Below are positions 1 to 7,536 of a stretch of 25,624 bases of DNA, piece by piece (within the stretch, counting starts at the first letter, position 1; each line of letters begins with the position of its first letter). A program made the position numbers and the translations under genes. A model generated the notes under the pieces. The model saw nothing but the letters and a program-made list of their open reading frames with translations, ran no database searches and was not told the origin of the DNA. The DNA comes from an uncultured Porphyromonas sp. (GTDB lineage: Bacteria; Bacteroidota; Bacteroidia; Bacteroidales; Porphyromonadaceae): positions 1 to 25,624 of the forward strand of contig NZ_CAMYEZ010000012.1 in assembly GCF_947254915.1 (NCBI RefSeq), in the 5' to 3' direction.

Positions 1-2458
1 CCTCTGTCCTCTCCTTGAAGAAGGTCTTTGCCCCCTTGTACTCCATAGATACAGGTTTCGAGCCGATCCAAATAGATCGCTCTAGCCGTTGCGTCTCGCC
101 ACTGGGAGCCGTGATGGTCACCTCTATGCGATAGGTGTGAACTGCCCAAATTTGCGGATTCTGACGCATAGCCTCGGTGCGTAAGTCTGAGAGGGTGATC
201 GGGAACTCAAAGCTCCCATCCGGCTCATTGACCTGGAGCGTGCCAGAGGTGAGTAGCTGATCGGGAACAACCTCATCAAACAACCAGTTCCTATAGCTTC
301 CCGTCACGCTGTAGGCTACAGATGCCTCTGCGAGCGGATAGCCACTGTAAGTCATTGCAGAGCCACGGACAGTGATCGTGTCTCCCAGCTTCATTGCCTC
401 CTCGGGCAGGGTCAAGGAGCCCTCAAAGCTCGGACGCTTATACTCCGCTACGTGAATGGTCGTACTATTGTCAGCAAACTCCTCCACATCGTTGGAGCAA
501 GAGACCTCAATGGTGTAGTAGCCCGTCATCGCCTCTTTAGGAAGCTGGAGGGTCGCATGGAGACGACCCCACTGATCTGTCTGGACTGTGATCGAGTCGA
601 TCATATCGTCCTGTGGCGTGTGTAGCTCGATGGTCAGGTCTAGCTTGGGCAGCACCATCGCTTGCTTCGGGTCGTAGCCCCTTCGGTAAGCGACAGCGTA
701 AAGCTCTATCGCATCACCCAGCTGATAGATACTTCTATCGGTCTGTAGGAGTGCCGTGCTGACTGGCTTGGGTAGCTGAAACGAACCGCCCTCGCCACGG
801 TAGCCATACCAATGGTCACATAAGGGCAAGAGCAACCGATGGTCTGTACTCTCCACTAGAAAAGCTTCAGCACGCTCCCGCTTCGCCTGCCTAGGCGTTG
901 CAAAGATACCGAGCTTGTCGGGTGTTCGCTTGCCAATCTTGTCTAGTGTAGGCTTATAGTTCGAGTGCCACCCTGAGCGCTTGTCTCCATAGCTCCACAG
1001 CTGTATGGGCGCCGTCTGTGCCTGCCCCGTTAGGGCATTCAGCAGTTGAGTTGTTCCGTTGCCTAGATCCAGCGTCCATAGGTCGCTTACGGTGCAGTCG
1101 TAAGTAGTTATGTCTGTCTGCTCCTCGTCTTCTAGTTGTTGCGCTTCTGCCGTGCGATGAGAGACTACTTGCAGGCGATAGTGCCCCGTGGGCAAGGAGG
1201 GAAGCTCTATCGAGTCGCTCTGGTGCACCATCGCCTCCAGACCTTGCTTCCCCTGATGTGTGTGACTCCAGACGAGCTTGGCTTGCTTGGGAATTGTGTT
1301 TCTTTCAGTCTTGATGGCGTCTTGTGGCGTAAGCGCAAAGAGCTTGAGCTCTAGTCGCTCCACATTGGCCAGCTTCATCTTTACCATTCCCCGATGGGCG
1401 GCTAGGATAAAGCTAGTCAGGGAGATGTTTTCCTTTGGCGAAAACAGTCGACCGCGGATATCCTGACAGAACTCAGAGTACTTGCCCTGCTTGTCAAGCC
1501 ACTCTAGGTAAGGCGTGATGAAGTGGTAGGCACGCAGAGGGTCAGAGCCGTTGGCATAGTAGTAGTATGGGAAGAGTCGCTTGTATATCTCCATCGTCTC
1601 AAGGTGCATCTGCTGGCTCTCCTTGAGGAAGCCTTCTAATCGCTTTGCTACGGTACTAGAAGCAGTCCCTCGGGTTCTCTCCTCGAGCGTCACCGCCTGG
1701 TAAAGGGCATAGAGCCTAGCCCCCTCGTCCGCTTGCTGGAGTTGATCCTCCGCCAGGAGTGCGCCGAGCCGATCCGACCAAGTGGGGGTGCGTCCGATCT
1801 GTTCCTCTATCCACTGCAACCGAGAAAGAGGAAGAACCTTCAGCAGGTGGCTTATGAGCGTATAGCTACCCTCCTTGGAAAGTCGATCAGCGTAGAGCGC
1901 ATCGGGTAGTTGCTTCGCCTCTTGTCGTGGCATCACCTTGTAGAGTTCAGCACTTGGAGCGAAAGCTATCTCCATCAATGGATCAATAGCTTTCATATAG
2001 TCCGCCTCACTCCAGGAGCGAGGCGTGACACTGTCTTGCTCTTGGGTCGTGAGGCTTAGTCCCTCTGACCTCAGGCGCTGATTGTAGCTTCGACTGATAT
2101 ACTGATTCGCTATGTATAGAGCGAGGAAGCGCTGATCCCGCTCCGACAACTTATCCCGTCCTTGCCACGTAGTGTGGAGTAGGGGAAACTGCTCCAGCAG
2201 ACGGTTGTAGTCTAATCTGCGAAGAGCTGTCTTGTGCGCCTCCAGAGCCTCGATGGTGTAGTAGAGATTGCCCTCACGGAGAGCCTGAGTGGCAAGTCGC
2301 TCAGCGCAGGAGAGCGTCTGTGTCGGCAGACGCTTCTTCTGTAAATCCTGTAGCTCCTTGTAGAGAGCTTGGCTAGAGGTAGCTGGTTGCTGTGCCATAG
2401 TCATAGTGACAGACAGTAAGGTGGCAAACAATATAGATAGTGTGGTGCGAAGTCTCAT
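1..2458 (-). CDS. Alpha-2-macroglobulin family protein, N-terminal part
   Basis: This frame stays open from the ATG at 2456-2458 to the left edge, giving about 819 residues; the C-terminus lies outside the window. Residues 1-22 form a type I signal peptide (MRLRTT, hydrophobic core, then TMA before QQP). There is no lipobox, so it is probably periplasmic or secreted rather than a lipoprotein. Residues about 25-480 are helical and poor in recognisable motifs. Near residue 572 comes an MG2-like signature (TDRSIYQLGDAIELYAVAYR), and near 672 the segment VAEYKRPSF marks the next macroglobulin-like domain. Known family members trap or inhibit proteases; the large Bacteroidetes form usually runs to about 1,800-2,000 residues. 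The bait region and any thioester (CxEQ) would lie beyond the window, so inhibitor activity cannot be judged. The family call is firm, the function less so. Confidence 0.85.
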   Translation of the reverse strand, partial: MRLRTTLSILFATLLSVTMTMAQQPATSSQALYKELQDLQKKRLPTQTLSCAERLATQALREGNLYYTIEALEAHKTALRRLDYNRLLEQFPLLHTTWQGRDKLSERDQRFLALYIANQYISRSYNQRLRSEGLSLTTQEQDSVTPRSWSEADYMKAIDPLMEIAFAPSAELYKVMPRQEAKQLPDALYADRLSKEGSYTLISHLLKVLPLSRLQWIEEQIGRTPTWSDRLGALLAEDQLQQADEGARLYALYQAVTLEERTRGTASSTVAKRLEGFLKESQQMHLETMEIYKRLFPYYYYANGSDPLRAYHFITPYLEWLDKQGKYSEFCQDIRGRLFSPKENISLTSFILAAHRGMVKMKLANVERLELKLFALTPQDAIKTERNTIPKQAKLVWSHTHQGKQGLEAMVHQSDSIELPSLPTGHYRLQVVSHRTAEAQQLEDEEQTDITTYDCTVSDLWTLDLGNGTTQLLNALTGQAQTAPIQLWSYGDKRSGWHSNYKPTLDKIGKRTPDKLGIFATPRQAKRERAEAFLVESTDHRLLLPLCDHWYGYRGEGGSFQLPKPVSTALLQTDRSIYQLGDAIELYAVAYRRGYDPKQAMVLPKLDLTIELHTPQDDMIDSITVQTDQWGRLHATLQLPKEAMTGYYTIEVSCSNDVEEFADNSTTIHVAEYKRPSFEGSLTLPEEAMKLGDTITVRGSAMTYSGYPLAEASVAYSVTGSYRNWLFDEVVPDQLLTSGTLQVNEPDGSFEFPITLSDLRTEAMRQNPQIWAVHTYRIEVTITAPSGETQRLERSIWIGSKPVSMEYKGAKTFFKERTE

Positions 2459-2480
2459 AATACAGTCCCATTTGATACCC

Positions 2481-2511
2481 CTAAGTTACTTGAAAAGATA
2501 CAAACAAGCAA
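2481..2511 (-). promoter_or_regulatory. Putative promoter of the A2M-like gene
   Basis: Read on the minus strand, TTG (2511-2509) is followed after exactly 20 nt by TAACTTAG (2488-2481), one mismatch from the Bacteroidetes -7 consensus TAnnTTTG. It lies 23 nt before the start codon. The match is imperfect. Confidence 0.4.
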
Positions 2512-2594
2512 GGAGCAACGACACATCTAAATTTCGCACGTTCTAGTGTCAAGAGACTTACGGAGAACTATTAGAAAAGAACAAACGAAGTAAG

Positions 2595-2627
2595 TTTCAT
2601 TTTTCTCCGTAGATAGTATTACCTTTG
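2595..2627 (+). promoter_or_regulatory. Putative promoter upstream of ung
   Basis: TAccTTTG at 2620-2627 matches the Bacteroidetes -7 consensus. TTTC at 2595-2598, spacer 21 nt, is a one-mismatch -33 element. An inverted repeat (ACGGAGAA 2560-2567, TTCTCCGT 2603-2610) flanks and overlaps the promoter and could be an operator, but this is only a suggestion. Transcription would begin near 2634, giving ung a leader of about 150 nt. Confidence 0.55.
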
Positions 2628-2640
2628 CAGTAGCTTGTTT

Positions 2641-2731
2641 GAGTTATGCAAAGTGTTGTATATCATTGCAGAAGATTGGTCACTTAATCATTACTTACTG
2701 CACTTCATAACTCACTCGGCTGTTGACAGCC
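2641..2731 (+). promoter_or_regulatory. Structured leader upstream of ung, or small RNA
   Basis: Just downstream of the predicted promoter, GAGTTATG (2641-2648) pairs with CATAACTC (2706-2713), and after a 2-nt bulge AAGTG (2651-2655) pairs with CACTT (2701-2705), a 13-bp stem. Inside it CAG/CTG (2669-2671 with 2698-2700) and GATT/AATC (2674-2677 with 2686-2689) can also pair. A palindrome GGCTGT-TG-ACAGCC follows at 2718-2731. The remaining bases to 2784 show only a T-run at 2755-2760. I do not recognise a known riboswitch. Confidence 0.4.
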
Positions 2732-2784
2732 AATCGTTTGGACCTAAATAATGTTTTTTACCTGAAAATATAGAGCCGTGTCGT

Positions 2785-3450
2785 ATGAATGTCCGTATAG
2801 AGCCTAGCTGGCATCGGGTGCTGGAGGAGGAGTTTGAGAAGTTTTACTTTGAGACCTTGACCTCCTTTGTGCGCTCGGAGTACCAGACGAAGAGAATATA
2901 CCCACCAGGGGGGCAGATCTTTCGGGCCTTTGACCTTTGTCCCTTCGAAGATGTGCGAGTCGTCATCCTCGGGCAGGACCCTTACCACGGCGTGGGGCAA
3001 GCCGAGGGACTAGCCTTCTCCGTGCCAGAGGGTGTCGAGGTGCCACCCAGTCTGCGCAACATATTGACCGAGATCTCCTCCGACCTAGGGCATCCCTCGC
3101 AGATCGTCGGGGGGCATCTGACTCCCTGGTGCCGTCAGGGAGTCCTCCTGCTGAACGCTACGCTCACGGTCGTGGCACACGAGGCTGGCTCGCATCAGGG
3201 ACGCGGGTGGGAGACATTCACCGATCAGGTCATCTCCCTCTTGAGTAGCCAGAGAGAGCACCTCGTCTTCATGCTGTGGGGCAACTATGCGCGCTGCAAG
3301 CGAGCGCTCATAGATCGCCAGAAGCACCTCATCCTCGAGGCACCTCATCCTAGTCCACTGTCGGCTCATCGAGGCTTCTTCGGCTGTCGGCACTTTTCCA
3401 AGGCCAATGCCTACCTACAGCGATACGGCTACGAGCCGATCTGTTGGTGA
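2785..3450 (+). CDS. ung: Uracil-DNA glycosylase, family 1
   Basis: Removes uracil from DNA, arising from cytosine deamination or dUMP misincorporation, as the first step of base-excision repair in the cytoplasm. The 221-residue length is normal for family 1 UNG. The water-activating motif GQDPYH is present with the catalytic Asp at residue 65, followed by the family-typical GLAFSVP and PPSLRNI segments. LLLNATLTV (strand and loop) and the minor-groove loop HPSPLS with its conserved His at residue 188 are also present. Every key residue I can check is intact. It is divergent from the A2M-like gene and is followed by the MITE-like element, so it is probably transcribed alone. Confidence 0.97.
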   Translation: MNVRIEPSWHRVLEEEFEKFYFETLTSFVRSEYQTKRIYPPGGQIFRAFDLCPFEDVRVVILGQDPYHGVGQAEGLAFSVPEGVEVPPSLRNILTEISSDLGHPSQIVGGHLTPWCRQGVLLLNATLTVVAHEAGSHQGRGWETFTDQVISLLSSQREHLVFMLWGNYARCKRALIDRQKHLILEAPHPSPLSAHRGFFGCRHFSKANAYLQRYGYEPICW

Positions 3451-3463
3451 CAAGACCGTAGAC

Positions 3464-3648
3464 ATAAGGAGACTGTTGCATAAAGGCGAATCGCTGTGTT
3501 GCTTTCGGGATTCGGCTTCGGTCACATACGGAGGTATGCTCCCTTCAGACCTCACCCTCAGCGCCTTGCGCTTCATCCTTTCTGCAAAGTCTAGACAATC
3601 TTGCAAGCAAGATTGTGAGACTGTTGACTTTTGCAACAGTCTCATAAG
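3464..3648. mobile_element. MITE-like element, 175 bp, with target duplication
   Basis: Perfect 12-bp terminal inverted repeats GAGACTGTTGCA (3469-3480) and TGCAACAGTCTC (3632-3643) bound a 175-bp unit. The same 5 bp, ATAAG, sits directly outside both ends (3464-3468 and 3644-3648), as expected for a target-site duplication. A second inward copy of the terminus (GAGACTGTTG at 3617-3626) lets the right end fold into a 10-bp hairpin with a 7-nt loop, and CAATCTTG-CAAG-CAAGATTG (3596-3615) is another palindrome. No transposase gene fits. Ends of 12 bp with 5-bp duplications resemble what I recall of IS1126/ISPg1-type (IS5 group) elements of P. gingivalis; that kinship is inferred. Short open frames across the unit look non-coding. 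Confidence 0.75.
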
Positions 3649-3654
3649 ATAGCA

Positions 3655-3688
3655 AGAGGGTCGCTATTCATATGAGTAGCGACCCTCT
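3655..3688. terminator. Terminator-like hairpin between ung and gdhA
   Basis: A perfect 12-bp stem (AGAGGGTCGCTA 3655-3666 with TAGCGACCCTCT 3677-3688) and a 10-nt loop. It has no strong T-run on either side, so its direction is unclear. It may serve ung (through the MITE-like element) or back up the gdhA terminator. Confidence 0.55.
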
Positions 3689-3721
3689 GTAATGAAAAGG
3701 CAAACAAATAAGGTATAAGCT

Positions 3722-3760
3722 ATAGCCTAGCTGACACGCATACGTGTGTAGCTAGGCTAT
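3722..3760 (-). terminator. Putative gdhA terminator
   Basis: ATAGCCTAGCT (3722-3732) pairs with AGCTAGGCTAT (3750-3760), and an inner ACACG-CATA-CGTGT extends the stem. It begins 17 bp after the gdhA stop codon; on the minus strand it is followed by a T-rich but not pure T tract. Confidence 0.65.
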
Positions 3761-3777
3761 TGTGCTGTATATCTGTT

Positions 3778-5115
3778 TTAGCAGACGCCCTGACCAATCA
3801 TTGCCTTGGCAACCTTCATGAAGCCTGCAATGTTAGCACCCTTGACGTAGTTGATGTAGCCGTCTGGCTCCTTACCATACTCTACGCACTGAGTGTGGAT
3901 GTCCTTCATGATCTGATGTAGACGCTCGTCTACCTCAGCCTCAGACCAGTAGATGTGAGCTGCGTTCTGTGACATCTCTAGGCAAGAGCAAGAGACACCA
4001 CCGCAGTTGACAGCCTTACCAGGAGCGAAGATGAGGCGCTTCTCAACGAAGAACTCAGCAGCCTCTGCTGTACAACCCATGTTAGAAACCTCAGCAACGA
4101 TTGTTACACCGTTTGCAACAAGCTTCTTAGCATCCTCAAGGTTGAGCTCGTTCTGGATAGCGCAGGGGAGAGCGATGTCTACCTTGTGCTCCCAAGGCTT
4201 CTTGCCAGCGAAGAACTGTGCGCCAAACTTCTTAGCGTATGGCTCTACGACGTCGTTACCACTGTTGCGGAGCTCGCACATGTAGTCAAACTTCTCCTGC
4301 GTGTTGATACCGTTCTCATCGTAGATGTAACCATCAGGACCAGAGATGCAGACGACCTTAGCGCCTAGCTCAGTAGCCTTCATAGTAGCACCCCAAGCGA
4401 CATTACCGAAGCCTGAGACAGCGACTGTCTTGCCCTTGAACTCGATGTTGTGCTGCTTGCAGATATCATTGACCATGTAGATAGCACCGTAGCCAGTAGA
4501 CTCAGGACGGAGGCGTGAACCACCGAACTCAAAGCCCTTGCCCGTGAAGGTACCAGTGCACTCACGGGTGAGCTTCTTGTACATACCGTACATAAAGCCT
4601 ACCTCACGACCACCGACACCTACGTCACCTGCAGGTACGTCCATGTCTGGGCCAATGTACTTGTAGAGCTCTGTGACATAAGCCTGGCAGAAGCGCATGA
4701 TCTCGCGCTCGCTCTTACCCTTTGGAGAGAAGTCAGAGCCACCCTTGCCACCACCCATAGGAAGAGTAGAGAGGGCATTCTTGAAGGTCTGCTCGAAGCC
4801 GAGGAACTTGAGCGTAGAGAGGTTCACCGTGTGGTGGAAACGCGTACCACCCTTGTACGGGCCAATGGCATTGTTGAACTGTACGCGGTAACCGAGGTTG
4901 ATCTGTACCTCACCCTTGTCGTCTACCCAGGGGATACGGAAGGTGAAGATACGGTCGGGCTCAACGAGGCGCTCGACGATCTTGTTCTTCTCAAACTCTG
5001 GATGCTGGTTGTAAATGTCCTCAATAGAAAGGAGGACCTCACGGACAGCCTGGATGAACTCCGGCTCGCCTGGATGCTTTGCCTCTAGCTGGGCAATGAT
5101 CTCACTTGTCTTCAT
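3778..5115 (-). CDS. gdhA: Glutamate dehydrogenase, hexameric type
   Basis: Interconverts glutamate with 2-oxoglutarate and ammonia, linking amino-acid fermentation to central metabolism in the cytoplasm. At 445 residues it has the usual length of the small hexameric class. The N-terminal substrate domain carries PYKGGTRFH (about 87-95) and PMGGGKGGSD (119-128) with the catalytic Lys at 124; PAGDVGVGGREVG begins at 161. The Rossmann cofactor domain has SGFGNVAWGA around 234-243. Cofactor choice cannot be read with certainty; from memory the P. gingivalis homologue uses NAD, which fits a catabolic role in an asaccharolytic organism. The gene stands alone, with a near-consensus promoter upstream and hairpins downstream, which suggests strong independent expression. 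Confidence 0.96.
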   Translation of the reverse strand: MKTSEIIAQLEAKHPGEPEFIQAVREVLLSIEDIYNQHPEFEKNKIVERLVEPDRIFTFRIPWVDDKGEVQINLGYRVQFNNAIGPYKGGTRFHHTVNLSTLKFLGFEQTFKNALSTLPMGGGKGGSDFSPKGKSEREIMRFCQAYVTELYKYIGPDMDVPAGDVGVGGREVGFMYGMYKKLTRECTGTFTGKGFEFGGSRLRPESTGYGAIYMVNDICKQHNIEFKGKTVAVSGFGNVAWGATMKATELGAKVVCISGPDGYIYDENGINTQEKFDYMCELRNSGNDVVEPYAKKFGAQFFAGKKPWEHKVDIALPCAIQNELNLEDAKKLVANGVTIVAEVSNMGCTAEAAEFFVEKRLIFAPGKAVNCGGVSCSCLEMSQNAAHIYWSEAEVDERLHQIMKDIHTQCVEYGKEPDGYINYVKGANIAGFMKVAKAMIGQGVC

Positions 5116-5150
5116 TTGATTTAATGATTAGGATTATCGGATATGTACCA

Positions 5151-5181
5151 CAAAGTTACGCCTTATTTCCCAATGAAGCAA
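5151..5181 (-). promoter_or_regulatory. gdhA promoter
   Basis: On the minus strand TTG (5181-5179), a 20-nt spacer and TAACTTTG (5158-5151) match the Bacteroidetes promoter form fully. It lies about 35 nt upstream of the gdhA start codon. Confidence 0.75.
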
Positions 5182-5283
5182 GTATTCGGCACTCCAAAAT
5201 GCAAAAAGATTCATCCTCCCGCCCCAGGCATACTTGTACACCTAGGGTGGAAGCCAACTAGAGCTGATTTCTTGTACCGACAA

Positions 5284-5475
5284 CTTCGGGGGGATACGAA
5301 GTATTTGCCAAATAACTCACTAGGAGATCTCAAATCTCTACCGAGGAAATCAGAAATACATCGGAAGTTCGAAATAAAACTTCGGAAGAATGAAATGAAA
5401 CTTCGGAAGAAAGATTTCAAAGTTCCGAGGAATTTGCCGATTGCTCCCTGGGGATTTTCCATTTCCTCGGGAGAA
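5284..5475 (+). repeat. Dispersed ~21-bp-period repeat, copy A
   Basis: This is the main content of the 642-bp gap between gdhA and the ABC operon. Degenerate units recur about every 21 bp: CTTCGG-like words start at 5284, about 5341, 5359/5360, 5380, 5401 and 5422, with weaker ones near 5443 and 5464. The core word CTTCGGAAG is a dyad (CTTC-G-GAAG). A 42-nt block (5370-5411) is identical to 19364-19405 in copy C, and a 36-nt block (5383-5418) is identical to the reverse complement of 25589-25624 in copy D. The open frames across it mirror the 21-bp period as 7-residue repeats and are probably not genes. Apart from promoters I see nothing else recognisable in 5182-5283 or 5476-5610. Confidence 0.85.
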
Positions 5476-5614
5476 ACCAGTATCTGAGCGCATCTCTCTC
5501 CGTATAATATTCAGAATTTAACTAATCGAAGGGAGAAGTCCTGACAGGCTTCGAACGATAGATGCTGAACGTTCGCATTGTTTTGATATACAACAGATTA
5601 CCGACTATTTGGTA

Positions 5615-5645
5615 TTGCTGTTCTAAGGATTACGCTCTACCTTTG
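5615..5645 (+). promoter_or_regulatory. Promoter of the ABC transporter operon
   Basis: TTG (5615-5617), a 20-nt spacer and TAccTTTG (5638-5645) fit the Bacteroidetes consensus. The leader to the ATG at 5758 would be about 105 nt. It contains only small hairpins (GTCC-ATA-GGAC, GCGC-TCTT-GCGC) and the word GCTCCTCGCT (5683-5692), which also occurs in the leader at 12153. Confidence 0.75.
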
Positions 5646-5757
5646 CACTGTGTAAGGGTGTCCATAGGACGATGCTTTTTTAGCTCCTCGCTGAGCGCTC
5701 TTGCGCATAGGGTCTATTTTAAGTAAAACGGCTCCAAGTATATAACAACAGATCAAT

Positions 5758-7533
5758 ATGAGACAATCAAACAATCAATCTCTAGGCGCATTGGGACGCC
5801 TAGGACGCTCCATGGGGAGCAAGCGACCGCTCGCTTATCTAGGGCTGGTCTGCTCTGCTGTGGCGCACGTGGTGGCACTGGTGCCATTCATCTTTATTTG
5901 GCTTATCCTGCGGGAGTTGCTCGGTGGCTCTGTAGACTCCAGCGCCATCACGCGATGGGCTTGGTGGGCAGTCGGGGCGGGACTGCTCCATATACTCCTC
6001 TATGGGGTGGCATTGATGCTGACGCATGTGGCAGCCTTTAGGGTAGAGCGGACTCTGCGAGGGGATGCTATGAAGCGTATGCTGGAGATGCCCTTGGGCT
6101 TCTTCGATCAGCAGAATCTAGGCAAGCTCAAAAACGTCATCGACGACAATGTTGGCCTGACCCACACTTTCTGCGCTCATCAGTTGCCAGACCTCGTTGG
6201 GACGCTGGTCTGCTTTGTGACGCTCTGCGTGATGATGTTTGCCCTGGAGTGGCGCATGGCTCTGCTCTGTCTCATACCTGTCTTGATACAGCTCCTAGCG
6301 ATGGGCTCTATGATGACCAACAAAGCGTACCGTGAGAGTATGGGAGCCTATATGAATCACCAGCAAAGGATGAGTAGTGAGGCGGTTGAGTATGTGCGTG
6401 GTATGCCCGTGGTGAAAGCTTTCCAGCAGTCGATCTACTCCTTCAATGCTTTTCACCAGACGCTACTGGACTATGCTAAGTGGGCGAAGGTGTATGCTCG
6501 TAGTTGTCGGCGGATGTTTAGCATCTATACGGTAGCTTCCTTTGGCTATGCCTTTATCTTGGTACCCTTTGCCTATTATCTCTTGAGCCGAGGCGAAGAT
6601 ATGGTCAGTGTGGTGAGCAGCTTGGTCTTCTTTATCCTCGTGACGCCCTTCATCGGGGAGTGTACGATGCGGCTCATGTATGTGGTCAGTGGCAAGCGTG
6701 AGGCTGTGCAGGCTTTGGATAGGTTGGATGCCCTCTGCGATGCCACTTCGGGGGCAAAGAGCAGTACGCCTCTTACGCTCTCTAGTCATACGATCCAGCT
6801 GGAGGGGGTGTCCTTTAGATATAGTCCAGAGGCTCCTCTGGCGGTGAGTGATGTGACGCTCACAATCCCTGAGGGCGCCTGCGTGGCTCTCGTAGGAGCT
6901 AGCGGGAGTGGCAAGACAACGCTGGCTCGTCTCGTGGCTCGCTTTTGGGATGTAGAGACAGGGCGGATTACTATCGGGGGAGAAGATATAAGTCAGGTTG
7001 CTGTCGAGGAGGTGCTACGGCACATCTCCTTCGTCTTCCAGAGTGAAAGGCTCTTTAAGAAGTCCATCCGTGACAATGTAGCCTACGGATCTACTAAGGC
7101 TACAGACGAAGAGATCTATGCGGCTCTCGACAAAGCGCACTGCCTAGAGCTGGTGCGTAGTTTGCCACAAGGGTTGGACACGGTCATCGGCTCTAAGGGT
7201 GTCTACCTCAGTGGGGGAGAGCAGCAGCGGATAGCTTTGGCGAGAGCCTTCCTCAAGGATGCGCCGATACTGCTCCTGGACGAGGCCACCTCTTTTGCCG
7301 ATCCTGAGAGTGAGCATGCGATCCAGGAGAGCCTGCATCGTCTGATGGCGCACAAGACCGTCCTGATGATAGCGCATCGTCTCTCCTCGGTCGTCAATGC
7401 GGATCTCATCGTGGTGATGCAGCAGGGACGCATCGTAGAGCAAGGCACCCACACGGAGCTACTGGCTCGTACTAATGGACTCTACGCCTCTATGTGGCAA
7501 GAGTATCAAGAATCTATCAAATGGACTATATAA
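5758..7533 (+). CDS. ABC half-transporter (membrane + ATPase), subunit 1
   Basis: A 591-residue fused half-transporter: an N-terminal six-helix exporter-type membrane domain (about residues 20-310), then a nucleotide-binding domain. Walker A GASGSGKT is at 380-387, the Q-loop lies in VFQSERLF, the signature LSGGEQQR at 484-491, Walker B ends with Asp508-Glu509 and the switch His is 540. All ATPase residues look intact. The next gene starts 3 nt after its stop and encodes a partner of the same design, so the two probably form a heterodimer. The stretch after Walker B (ATSFADPESE) resembles what I remember of siderophore-type pairs such as YbtP/YbtQ and IrtA/IrtB, which have an exporter fold but import iron chelates. 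That is a weak inference; lipid, peptide or drug export is equally possible. Confidence 0.9.
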   Translation: MRQSNNQSLGALGRLGRSMGSKRPLAYLGLVCSAVAHVVALVPFIFIWLILRELLGGSVDSSAITRWAWWAVGAGLLHILLYGVALMLTHVAAFRVERTLRGDAMKRMLEMPLGFFDQQNLGKLKNVIDDNVGLTHTFCAHQLPDLVGTLVCFVTLCVMMFALEWRMALLCLIPVLIQLLAMGSMMTNKAYRESMGAYMNHQQRMSSEAVEYVRGMPVVKAFQQSIYSFNAFHQTLLDYAKWAKVYARSCRRMFSIYTVASFGYAFILVPFAYYLLSRGEDMVSVVSSLVFFILVTPFIGECTMRLMYVVSGKREAVQALDRLDALCDATSGAKSSTPLTLSSHTIQLEGVSFRYSPEAPLAVSDVTLTIPEGACVALVGASGSGKTTLARLVARFWDVETGRITIGGEDISQVAVEEVLRHISFVFQSERLFKKSIRDNVAYGSTKATDEEIYAALDKAHCLELVRSLPQGLDTVIGSKGVYLSGGEQQRIALARAFLKDAPILLLDEATSFADPESEHAIQESLHRLMAHKTVLMIAHRLSSVVNADLIVVMQQGRIVEQGTHTELLARTNGLYASMWQEYQESIKWTI

Positions 7534-7536
7534 GCT

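Noticed and set aside
2758..3393. Open frames on the minus strand and in other frames inside ung
   Set aside because: They are shadows of ung, whose motifs are complete.
3407..3652. Two short open frames (81 and 76 residues) between ung and gdhA
   Set aside because: They span the MITE-like element including its terminal repeats; such frames are often annotated but look like by-products of the repeat.
5284..5475. A CRISPR array as an explanation for the short-period repeat
   Set aside because: The units are contiguous and degenerate at about 21 bp with no unique spacers, and no cas genes are nearby.
5143..5487. 114-residue open frame (+) and an 83-residue frame (-) over repeat copy A
   Set aside because: The 7-residue repeats simply mirror the 21-bp DNA period, the frames contain no known domain, and the homologous copies B-D do not keep the same frame.
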